Shown: in pieces, positions 5,659-11,899 of the stretch
Position numbering within the stretch: the stretch's first letter is position 1
Layout of the letters: each line of letters opens with the position of its first letter
DNA from: Thermotogaceae bacterium
Lineage (GTDB): Bacteria; Thermotogota; Thermotogae; Thermotogales; Thermotogaceae
Direction: 5' to 3'
Length of the DNA stretch: 11,899 nt
Assembly (NCBI GenBank): GCA_027038385.1
Contig: JALVXE010000087.1
Location: forward strand, 1-11,899
Made by a program: the position numbers and the translations under genes
The notes under the pieces: generated by a model
What the model was told of the DNA's origin: nothing
Seen by the model: the letters and a program-made list of their open reading frames with translations, nothing else
Database searches by the model: none

Positions 5659-8378
5659 CCTGGAAGGTGTTCAATTGCGTCAATGAGTTTTTAAAGAGCG
5701 GGTACGAAGGAAAATCCATGGACGAAATCGCTTCGATGTTTTCGGAAAGATCAGGTTGTAAAAGGGTCTCCTTGTTCGTTTACGAGAAGGAGAGGAGAAT
5801 ACTCAGACTGGTTGGATCGACCGATGAGAAACTCAAAGAGAGTGTGGGAATACTCAAGATAAAGGACACGGATTTTCTGAGGAACATCCCGCCGCTGAAA
5901 CCCCATCCCGTACCGAGGGACATTGGAATCGATGGATACGAAGTGATGATAAAACTCTCCCGGGGAGACGAAATTATAGGAATCGTCTTGCTTGGGGGAG
6001 AGGTTGATGAGGAACTCATAAAGGACCTTTCAAGAGACGTCACGATGGCGCTCAGGTTTCTTGTGAAGTACAGGCAACTTGAAGACTCCCTCAAGAAGTA
6101 CTCCCTCCTAGGAAAATTCACCGATCTCTTCGAAAAAACGAAAGAAGAAGAGGACCTGATAGACGGTGTCTTGGATATCGCGATAGCAGTTTTGGAGGCT
6201 GAGGGGGCCTTCGTCCTTGAGAAAAGCGGTGAAGATTACGTCGTGAGAAAATCTAAGAACGTCGAGTTCAAGTACGGTGTCATAGAGAGAAGTCATCCTC
6301 TCATGGTGAAGCTCGAAGATGGTGAATCGGTGCTTTTAACAAGGAAGCAGCTCGAAGAGTTATCGATAGACGAGATATTCAGTACGGAAATAAAGTCCAT
6401 GATCGCGGTTCATTACGACGTCGAGAGCAGAAGGAGGGGTATACTCGCACTTGTCAACAAGAAAAAAAGTGCTGGCTACAAGCCGGTGAAGCATTTCGAC
6501 GAGCTGGATCTCTCGGTTTTGAAGGAGATATCCAAGAGATACTCGCTTGCAAGTGGGAGAATTCTTTACTATACGGCTATAAGGGACGAAGTCGAAAAAC
6601 TCGAGGAGCTCAGGGAAAGGCATGAAGAGCTTATATCGATGCTTAGAGACCATATAAGGAAGCTTGGAGCGGTTTATGTGATAAGCCAGGCCATGAGATC
6701 GAGCTACAACCTGAACAACGTCTACAAGATACTACTCCTTGGCGTAACCACACCAAGAGGGCTTGACTTTGACAGAGCGCTCCTCCTGGTGAAAGACAAC
6801 AAAAGACAAGTCCTGATAGGAAGGATGTGGGCGGGTTTTGAATCCAAAGAAGAGCTTGAAGGTTACAAGAGAAAAACTTCTCAGAGGGCACTCAGGTATG
6901 GAGATGCGGTTCAGTATTTCAGGGAAGAGGCTCTAACCCTTGATTTTTCAGGGGGGCTCACGAAGGAGATAGAAGACAGGATATTCCACTACAGGGGCCA
7001 TCCGATACTTGAAAGGGTCGTTCTGAGGAAAAGGGTCTTTCACGTCACACCAAACCTTGTGAAGAAGTCAAGGAGTGAGATATACGATTTGGTAGAGCTT
7101 GTAAAAACCGATGATTTCGTCGTCATGCCGCTCGTCGGCAGGTGGGACACGATAGGTGTTGTGATAATGGACAACAAGATAACGAAGAGACCGATAAACG
7201 ATATGGATGTCGAGGTCCTCAAGCTGATAGCAGAGAGTGCCGGCCTCGCCATAGAAAACGTTATGAATTATGAGGAGCTGAAGAGCAAAACTCTGTCGCT
7301 GGAACGTCAGAAGAACTTGATAGATTATCTGAGAAAATTCTCCGAGAGTATTCTTCAAAACCTGGATATAGCTGTCATGGTGATAGATTCGTCTGGTAAG
7401 GTTTTGGAGTGGAACAGAAAAGCCGAACAGATCTTTGGAAGGCCAAGAGAGAGCATGGTCGGAACGCAGATTTCCTGGCTTAGTCCGGAATTTGAAGACA
7501 TCTGGGCAGTGGCGGGAAGGGTCTTCGAAGCTAGGGAGGTCTTGTACCTTTCCAATTATCCCTTCAATATAAGTGGAGAGGAGAGGTACTTCGACATAAA
7601 GTTCTCACCGCTCTGGAACCCAGATGGAAGAAAGATGGATGGTGTGATAATAACGTTTGAGGACGTTACTACAAGGTACATACTCGAACTTGAAAGAAAG
7701 AGGCAGGAGAAGTTGGCGGCGCTCGGTGAGATGGCAGCGAGGGTGGCTCACGAGCTGAGAAATCCTATATCCGTTATAGGTGGATTTTTGAGGAGGCTCC
7801 AGAAACATTCCGATAATCCAGAGATCAGGAACAAATACATAGATATACTCGTTGGAGAGGTCAAGAGGCTTGAGGAGATCGTTGGAGAGATACTTGAGTT
7901 CAGCAGAGATGCTAGGAAGTTGGACTTCAGCGAGTTTGACATAATCGAACTTATAAGAGAAGTCTACCTGCTCCACGAAGAGAAGTTCGAGGAAAAGAAC
8001 GTTGAGTTCAGCCTTATAAGTGATAAAAGCGAAGTAGAAGTTTTTGCAGACAGGAGTAGGATAAAGCAGGTTTTGATAAACTTGTTGCAGAACGCTTTAG
8101 ATGCGACACCAGAAGGTGGTAAGATAAGGGTTACGGTGGAGGATCTCAAGGATAGGATAAGGGTGGAATTTTGGAACAAAGGGGATCCGATTCCACCAGA
8201 TGTCAAGGAGAAGATATTCACTCCGTTTTTCACAACGAAGATACATGGGACGGGGCTCGGGCTTCCGATATCGAAGAAGATCATAGAAGACGAGCACAGG
8301 GGTAAAATATGGGTCGAGAGCCCATCGGGTAACGGAACAGCTTTCATATTTGAAATACCCAGGGAGAAGGGGGATTGA
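5655..8378 (+). CDS. Soluble multi-GAF/PAS sensor histidine kinase
   Basis: 907-residue histidine kinase without signal peptide or membrane segment, so a cytoplasmic sensor. Order of domains: GAF-like (about 5-140), GAF-like (about 150-300), a short coiled coil (about 305-335), third GAF-like (about 338-540), PAS (about 565-685, ILQNLDIAVMVID to FEDVTTR), HisKA with H699 in VAHELRNP, and HATPase with N813 in LLQNALDA and GTGLGL at 865-870. The D-box region reads WNKGDPIPP; the N-x-G-x-P form occurs in NtrB-like kinases and need not mean inactivity. HELRN also fits the ExxN phosphatase motif. The start is the ATG at 5655, overlapping the Mut7-C stop as ATGA with GGAGAG just upstream; an ATG at 5643 is possible. 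The receiver gene follows after three bases and is the obvious partner. The ligands of the GAF and PAS domains cannot be told from sequence. Confidence 0.95.
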   Translation: MTWKVFNCVNEFLKSGYEGKSMDEIASMFSERSGCKRVSLFVYEKERRILRLVGSTDEKLKESVGILKIKDTDFLRNIPPLKPHPVPRDIGIDGYEVMIKLSRGDEIIGIVLLGGEVDEELIKDLSRDVTMALRFLVKYRQLEDSLKKYSLLGKFTDLFEKTKEEEDLIDGVLDIAIAVLEAEGAFVLEKSGEDYVVRKSKNVEFKYGVIERSHPLMVKLEDGESVLLTRKQLEELSIDEIFSTEIKSMIAVHYDVESRRRGILALVNKKKSAGYKPVKHFDELDLSVLKEISKRYSLASGRILYYTAIRDEVEKLEELRERHEELISMLRDHIRKLGAVYVISQAMRSSYNLNNVYKILLLGVTTPRGLDFDRALLLVKDNKRQVLIGRMWAGFESKEELEGYKRKTSQRALRYGDAVQYFREEALTLDFSGGLTKEIEDRIFHYRGHPILERVVLRKRVFHVTPNLVKKSRSEIYDLVELVKTDDFVVMPLVGRWDTIGVVIMDNKITKRPINDMDVEVLKLIAESAGLAIENVMNYEELKSKTLSLERQKNLIDYLRKFSESILQNLDIAVMVIDSSGKVLEWNRKAEQIFGRPRESMVGTQISWLSPEFEDIWAVAGRVFEAREVLYLSNYPFNISGEERYFDIKFSPLWNPDGRKMDGVIITFEDVTTRYILELERKRQEKLAALGEMAARVAHELRNPISVIGGFLRRLQKHSDNPEIRNKYIDILVGEVKRLEEIVGEILEFSRDARKLDFSEFDIIELIREVYLLHEEKFEEKNVEFSLISDKSEVEVFADRSRIKQVLINLLQNALDATPEGGKIRVTVEDLKDRIRVEFWNKGDPIPPDVKEKIFTPFFTTKIHGTGLGLPISKKIIEDEHRGKIWVESPSGNGTAFIFEIPREKGD

Positions 8379-8381
8379 AAA

Positions 8382-8738
8382 ATGGGAAAGAGAGTTCTGG
8401 TTGTGGATGATGAACCTAACCTCAGGCTCTTGATAAAGGAAGAACTCGAAGACATGGGACTCGAAGTGGACGAGGCTTCAAATGGTGAGGAAGCTATAGA
8501 GAAATTTCAGAAGTCAAGTTACGATCTCGTTACTCTGGATATAGAGATGCCGGGGATGAACGGTCTTGAAGTGGCGGGAAAGCTCAGGGAGATAAAGAAA
8601 GATGCCAAGATAATACTTTTAACGGCCTACTCGCACTACAAGAGTGATTTAGCATCGTGGGCAGCTGATGCATATGTGGTAAAGTCCATGGACTTCACCG
8701 AACTTAAAGAGGAGATAAGAAGACTTCTCAAACTCTGA
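8382..8738 (+). CDS. Stand-alone receiver-domain response regulator
   Basis: 118-residue CheY/Spo0F-like protein made of a single receiver domain with no output domain. All key residues are present: D9/D10, phosphoacceptor D53 in TLDIEMPGMNG, T81 and K101. It starts with ATG three bases after the kinase stop, with AAGGGGGA seven bases upstream, so it is the cognate target of that kinase. As it has no DNA-binding or enzymatic domain, it must act by protein contact or pass the phosphate on in a relay. Such pairing of a kinase with a lone receiver is known from the well-studied HK853/RR468 of Thermotoga, but that kinase is membrane-bound. A CheY-like motor role is possible but not indicated. Confidence 0.96.
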   Translation: MGKRVLVVDDEPNLRLLIKEELEDMGLEVDEASNGEEAIEKFQKSSYDLVTLDIEMPGMNGLEVAGKLREIKKDAKIILLTAYSHYKSDLASWAADAYVVKSMDFTELKEEIRRLLKL

Positions 8739-8759
8739 AGAAAGGGTGAACGAGTTTGA
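8728..8759 (+). promoter_or_regulatory. Possible hairpin covering the start of the LysM/M23 gene
   Basis: TCAAACTC (8728-8735) is the exact inverted copy of GAGTTTGA (8752-8759). In mRNA this gives an 8-bp stem with a 16-nt loop. The loop holds the stop of the receiver gene and the AAAGGGTGA ribosome binding site, and the right arm holds the TTG start codon. Regulatory meaning is speculative; a repeat this short can arise by chance. Confidence 0.3.
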
Positions 8760-9571
8760 AGAAATTCGCTCTCGTAGTTGCCTTGGCTATATTCAGCCAA
8801 GCTTTTTCGTACTTTTTAATGCACTACTATGTTCAGCCCGGAGATACCCTCTTCTCCATCTCCGAATCACTCGACGTCTCCATATCTACAATACTGGATT
8901 GGAACAACTTAAGGGATCCGAGAAAGCTTAGAATAGGAGAAGAGATAGTCTTTCCGATACCAGACGGGATAATCTACACGGTCAAGAGGGGAGATACCCT
9001 GGAGAGTATCGCAGCGAGGTTCTTCACCACCGTGAGCCTCCTGAAAGCCGCAAATTTGCTCTCTTCAGATTTGTTATACGATGGTGAGAAGTTGTTCGTA
9101 CCTTCCGAGATAATGGGTATGGCCTTCAACGATTCTGCAAAGTTCATATGGCCAGTCTACGGTGTGATAACCTCCAAGTACGGTTGGAGGATACATCCGA
9201 TAACCAAGAGGTGGTCCTTCCACACCGGAGTTGATATAGCAGCTCCTATTGGAAGTCCGGTTTTTGCTGCAGACGACGGAGTGGTTAAATTCGCCGGTAG
9301 GAACGGAGGATATGGTAACATGATACTCATAGATCACGGGAAATATCAAACCGTCTACGGGCATCTTTCTAGAATAGACGTCTTCGTTGGGGAGTACGTC
9401 AAAAGAGGACAACTGATAGGAAGAGTTGGAAGTACTGGAATGAGCACAGGCCCGCACCTCCACTTCGAGGTCAGGATATACGGGAGACACACCAATCCAA
9501 TGGCATTCCTGCCTTCTCCTAGAAGGATGTACGTTCTCAAGGAAGAGGAGAAATGGATGGGTGGAAAGTGA
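8756..9571 (+). CDS. Secreted LysM-LysM-M23 peptidoglycan endopeptidase
   Basis: 271-residue exported cell-wall hydrolase. An N-terminal signal sequence (KK, hydrophobic core 4-17, possible cleavage after about AFS-18) is followed by two LysM domains (about 24-68, with QPGDTLFSI, and 72-117, with KRGDTLESI) that bind peptidoglycan glycan strands. An M23/LytM domain (about 130-255) follows. All active residues are visible: zinc ligands H156 and D160 (HTGVD) and H236, with H203 (YGHLS) and H234 (HLHFE). It therefore looks like an active endopeptidase and not a degenerate EnvC/NlpD-type activator. The TTG start is supported by AAAGGGTGA about six bases upstream. It lies 17 bp after the receiver gene in the same unit, which hints that wall remodelling is linked to that signalling pair. 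In Thermotogota it would act beneath the toga; that location is inferred. Confidence 0.94.
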   Translation: MKKFALVVALAIFSQAFSYFLMHYYVQPGDTLFSISESLDVSISTILDWNNLRDPRKLRIGEEIVFPIPDGIIYTVKRGDTLESIAARFFTTVSLLKAANLLSSDLLYDGEKLFVPSEIMGMAFNDSAKFIWPVYGVITSKYGWRIHPITKRWSFHTGVDIAAPIGSPVFAADDGVVKFAGRNGGYGNMILIDHGKYQTVYGHLSRIDVFVGEYVKRGQLIGRVGSTGMSTGPHLHFEVRIYGRHTNPMAFLPSPRRMYVLKEEEKWMGGK

Positions 9572-10017
9572 TAATGATCAGTGCGTGTCTTTTGGGTCTC
9601 CCGACGAGATATGATGGAAAGTCCAAGCCAGATGAGAGGGTGTTGAAGCTCTCAAAAGATTTCATAATCGTTCCGTTCTGTCCGGAGCAACTCGGAGGTC
9701 TTCCAACTCCAAGGCCAAGATCCGAGATAAGAGATGGAAAGGTGATAAACGAATTCGGAGAGGATGTGACGGAAAATTTCAAGCGCGGCGCCAAAATCAG
9801 CCTCGAGATAGCCAAGATAACCGATCCGTGTGTGATCATTCTGAAATCCAAAAGTCCTTCTTGTGGGTTAAGGAATGTCTACGATGGAACCTTCAGTGGA
9901 AAGCTGGTGAATGGAATAGGAGTCACGGCATCGGCTTTGAGGGATCATGGTTATCGTTTGATAACGGAAGAAGATCTATCAAACGTTTCAACACCGTGTG
10001 AAGATCTGCACCGATGA
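9553..10017 (+). CDS. DUF523 family protein (function unknown)
   Basis: 154-residue cytoplasmic protein of the DUF523 family, whose role is not established. Family marks are SACLLG near the N-terminus (C12), PFCPEQLGGLPTPRP (C43) and KSKSPSCG (C104), with further cysteines at 93 and 149. The conserved cysteines suggest metal binding or redox chemistry, but that is inference. The ATG at 9553 overlaps the peptidase gene by 19 bp. GTG at 9568 (overlapping its stop as GTGA) or ATG at 9574 would bring the N-terminus closer to the usual family start and cannot be excluded. It is the last gene of the rightward unit; its final 95 bp overlap the convergent DHH gene on the other strand, yet both proteins have family-typical ends. 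Confidence 0.9.
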   Translation: MDGWKVIMISACLLGLPTRYDGKSKPDERVLKLSKDFIIVPFCPEQLGGLPTPRPRSEIRDGKVINEFGEDVTENFKRGAKISLEIAKITDPCVIILKSKSPSCGLRNVYDGTFSGKLVNGIGVTASALRDHGYRLITEEDLSNVSTPCEDLHR

Positions 10018-10756
10018 GTTTTCCACCGACGCGTTTGTAGTCCTTCTCCAAGATCTTCAAAACCCTGAACAGATCTTGGACCACACTTTTTTCAGCGTAC
10101 ATCCATATCCCCCAATCCAGTTCTCCTATTACGATTTCACACCCGAGGGAGTACATCAGCGTATCACAAAAGAACATGAAATGATCTTCATTCGAGAATC
10201 TACCGAAACACAGAGATCCGTTCACAACGATACCTTCAAGATCCTTCAAGAAGTCTTCCATTCTGACTGATCCTCTGAATATAACTTTGAACACGTCCTC
10301 GAGTCTTTTCCTCCTTATGAACTTTGATAAATAAAAAAGCTCCTCTGAAGAGGCTGTTCTAAGAATAGCGGTGTCTGTAACGAGCGCGACCGCGAAGGCA
10401 AACAACACGTCGTCTGAAAGGTTTATGCCATCTGATATGTCATACAGATTCATCGACAGAGAAGCTCGAGGTTTCCAGATGAGTGTCACGTCGCTGAAAG
10501 AGTTCTTCGGATGATGGTCGATCACCACAAGGTTTTCAGTGGAGTTTATGGAGAGCTTATCTGGAGAGTTAACGTCATAAGCAAATACCCTTTTGAAATT
10601 CCAACACGTCTTTTCCTGAAAACTGACAACTTGAATCAGATTTCTGACTATCCTTGAAGGATTGTGAACGAACGAGCATCCCCCAAAGACATGAGATCCC
10701 CAGAATACGCCGGCGAATGAATCCGGGTCGGAATTTCTGTGTGTGATGTGAATCAT
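9923..10756 (-). CDS. DHH-family phosphoesterase
   Basis: 277-residue protein of the DHH superfamily (NrnA, GdpP, RecJ, archaeal DHH phosphoesterases), which hydrolyse short oligonucleotides, pAp or cyclic dinucleotides with manganese. The four metal motifs are visible: H6-x3-D10-x-D12 (THRNSDPDS), D61 (FAYDVNS), D80-H81-H82 (VIDHH) and D128 (LVTDTA). The C-terminal DHHA1-like part is weak: it keeps a short GG (244-245, RVGGKLIG) and not the GGGH signature, so substrate choice is unclear. There is no membrane, PAS or CBS domain, so it is neither GdpP- nor CBS-type. The start ATG at 10756 overlaps the ecfT stop as ATGA. No ribosome binding site is evident, so translation probably depends on ecfT. 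An open frame up to 10831 only repeats ecfT sequence in another frame. Confidence 0.88.
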   Translation of the reverse strand: MIHITHRNSDPDSFAGVFWGSHVFGGCSFVHNPSRIVRNLIQVVSFQEKTCWNFKRVFAYDVNSPDKLSINSTENLVVIDHHPKNSFSDVTLIWKPRASLSMNLYDISDGINLSDDVLFAFAVALVTDTAILRTASSEELFYLSKFIRRKRLEDVFKVIFRGSVRMEDFLKDLEGIVVNGSLCFGRFSNEDHFMFFCDTLMYSLGCEIVIGELDWGIWMYAEKSVVQDLFRVLKILEKDYKRVGGKLIGADLHTVLKRLIDLLPLSNDNHDPSKPMP

Positions 10757-11496
10757 GGGTTTCGGAAAATCAACACCAGCACAATCAGGATCAGGGAAGA
10801 TGTCGTGAGGATCCATTCTCCAATCCCCCAAGAATAGGATCTATACCTGCTCCTTGGAACCCCTGGTTTAAACCTTCGCACTTCCATGGCGAGTGCTATC
10901 TCTTCAGACTTCCTCACGGCCGAGGCCATGAGTGGAACCGTGATGGAGACTAAGGACTTCATCCTTTCCCATATCCTTCCGGAATCTATCTTCGCTCCTC
11001 GGGCTATCTGAGATTTCGTTATTCTGTCCACCTCTTCTACCATCACCGGTGCAAATCTCATGGCTATCATCATTATCATAGACAGTTCTTGACGGGTTTT
11101 AAGTGGTGTCCCGAAAATCTTTAGGAAGTCTTCAATGGAACTCGCCAGATCGGTCGGGCGAGTGGTAAACGTGAGGACTTCTGCGAACATGAGTATCAAC
11201 ACGATCCTTATCGTGGATTCGACGGCCGGCATAACGCCAGAGTATAAAAGCTGGATGACGATGGCAAACGTGATTAGAAACATTATGCTCTTCAAACCCT
11301 TGAGGTATGTGGAGAAGCTTATTTTCGATAGCGGGACCATTACTAGCAGCATCAAAGATAAGATCAGATAGTCGAGATAGTTAGATGAGACGATCACGCC
11401 GATCGTTAGAAAGAGAATGGAGAGGACCTTAGAGATCGGGGAGAGCTTGTGGATGGGAGATCTTTTCGAAACGAACTTTCCGATCACCTGTCTCAT
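10753..11496 (-). CDS. ecfT: EcfT, transmembrane subunit of an ECF vitamin/metal transporter
   Basis: 247-residue membrane protein, the T component of energy-coupling-factor ABC importers, which links the ATPases EcfA/EcfA' to interchangeable substrate-binding S components. The N-terminal signature SPIHKLSPISKVL, several hydrophobic helices (about 23-56, 68-87, 95-111, 228-244) and the two cytoplasmic coupling motifs IARG (164-167) and MEVRRF (204-209; usually an ARG here) are visible. No ecfA or S component lies within the window, so it may be the shared T subunit of a group II system with the ATPases elsewhere. The start ATG at 11496 overlaps the stop of the Lon-type gene as ATGA and follows AAAGGAG. 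The downstream DHH gene overlaps its stop by ATGA. Confidence 0.93.
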   Translation of the reverse strand: MRQVIGKFVSKRSPIHKLSPISKVLSILFLTIGVIVSSNYLDYLILSLMLLVMVPLSKISFSTYLKGLKSIMFLITFAIVIQLLYSGVMPAVESTIRIVLILMFAEVLTFTTRPTDLASSIEDFLKIFGTPLKTRQELSMIMMIAMRFAPVMVEEVDRITKSQIARGAKIDSGRIWERMKSLVSITVPLMASAVRKSEEIALAMEVRRFKPGVPRSRYRSYSWGIGEWILTTSSLILIVLVLIFRNP

Positions 11497-11899
11497 TTTC
11501 TCCTTTTGCCCTCCAAGAGCTCCTTGGCCTCCTTCAACTTATCACAGACCATCCTGTTAACGGTTCCTTTCCTGTAGCTTCCGCTTTTGAGAAGCTTTCC
11601 TGCTTTTTTCTTCATGACTATCTCTATGGCTTCGTCTACATTCTCCACGACCCATATGTGAAACTTCCCATCTCTGATGGCTTCGACAACTTCCCTTCTG
11701 AGTACGAGTTCGTCCACGTTGGATTTCGGAAGTATCACACCTTGATTTCCACTCAACCCCTTCTGCTTGCAAACTCTGAAGAATCCCTCAACCTTTTCCG
11801 TGACTCCCCCAACCGCCTGAACTTCTCCACTCTGATTTATAGACCCAGTGACGGCTATGCTCTGATCTATTGGTACACCAGATATCGCAGAAATAATGG
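11493..11899 (-). CDS. Lon-type (S16) ATP-dependent protease, C-terminal part (N-terminus beyond right edge)
   Basis: The visible 134 residues are the C-terminal part of a Lon (S16) proteolytic domain. They begin IISAISGVPIDQSIAVTGSI and continue through a GGVTEK segment (catalytic Lys codon 11793-11795) and ILPKSNV to FHIWVVENVDEAIE. The wording, especially ISGVPIDQSIAVTGS and GFFRVCKQKG, fits the Lon-related proteases with an AAA_32-type ATPase rather than classical LonA; this is from memory of the family. The catalytic Ser and the ATPase part lie outside the window. A polar, lysine-rich tail of about 35 residues closes the protein. The stop overlaps the ecfT start as ATGA. A TTG at 11756 could start an 87-residue frame, but sequence similarity continues upstream, so it is not a separate gene. 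Confidence 0.92.
   Translation of the reverse strand, partial: IISAISGVPIDQSIAVTGSINQSGEVQAVGGVTEKVEGFFRVCKQKGLSGNQGVILPKSNVDELVLRREVVEAIRDGKFHIWVVENVDEAIEIVMKKKAGKLLKSGSYRKGTVNRMVCDKLKEAKELLEGKRRK

Noticed and set aside
8160..8200. Possibly inactive kinase because the D-box lacks the usual DxGxG
   Set aside because: The WNKGDPIPP form resembles N-x-G forms in active NtrB-like kinases, and the H, N and G2 boxes are intact.
8840..9000. Direct repeat GGAGATACCCT
   Set aside because: Both copies encode the GDTL motif of the two LysM domains, so it reflects protein repeats and not a DNA element.
9074..9490. Open frame on the minus strand inside the LysM/M23 gene
   Set aside because: The plus strand here encodes a complete M23 active site; the reverse frame has no recognisable family and is a coding shadow.
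10757..10831. N-terminal extension of the DHH gene into ecfT
   Set aside because: DHH motif I begins right after the ATG at 10756, and the extension lies within ecfT coding sequence in another frame.
11493..11756. Separate small 87-residue gene starting at TTG 11756
   Set aside because: The reading frame and the Lon S16 similarity continue upstream to the window edge, so it is the end of a larger protease gene.
1..11899. CRISPR array, tRNA/rRNA, insertion sequence or phage genes
   Set aside because: No regularly spaced repeats, cloverleaf sequence, transposase or integrase motifs were seen; the window is almost fully accounted for by coding sequence.

Overview
The window looks like a chromosomal segment of a thermophilic bacterium of the Thermotogota (Thermotoga/Pseudothermotoga-like). 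This is inferred from the strong preference for AGA/AGG (Arg) and ATA (Ile) codons, medium GC, strong AGGAGG-type ribosome binding sites, frequent TTG/GTG starts, almost no intergenic space, and a gene mix typical of that group. No rRNA, tRNA, insertion sequence, prophage or CRISPR array was seen. Codon use is uniform, so there is no visible sign of recent transfer.

The layout is three transcription units. (1) A leftward unit (about 3788 to 1) encodes TldD (the subunit with the HExxxH metal motif), a TldE/PmbA-like partner, a DgkA-type lipid kinase, and the N-terminal two thirds or so of the chemotaxis methylesterase CheB, which runs off the left edge just after its catalytic serine. (2) A rightward unit (3870 to 10017) encodes a second TldE/PmbA-like protein, a Mut7-C-type PIN-like protein with a zinc ribbon, a soluble GAF-GAF-GAF-PAS histidine kinase, a stand-alone receiver protein, a secreted LysM-LysM-M23 peptidoglycan peptidase, and a DUF523 protein. 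(3) A second leftward unit (11899 to 9923) encodes the C-terminal part of a Lon-type (S16) protease, the ECF transporter subunit EcfT and a DHH-family phosphoesterase. Units 1 and 2 diverge from an 81-bp gap holding two face-to-face promoters in an inverted repeat. Units 2 and 3 converge and overlap by 95 bp of coding sequence.

Within units the genes are tightly coupled: four ATGA stop/start overlaps (tldD to tldE, Mut7-C to kinase, lon to ecfT, ecfT to DHH) plus longer overlaps at other joints. Themes are proteolysis (TldD/TldE, Lon-type, M23) and phospho-signalling (CheB, kinase, receiver). The most notable points are the three TldD/TldE-family genes around one mutually exclusive divergent promoter, the membrane-free kinase with an orphan receiver beside an envelope hydrolase, and the long convergent coding overlap. 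No clearly new defence or mobile system is visible; most individual genes belong to known families.
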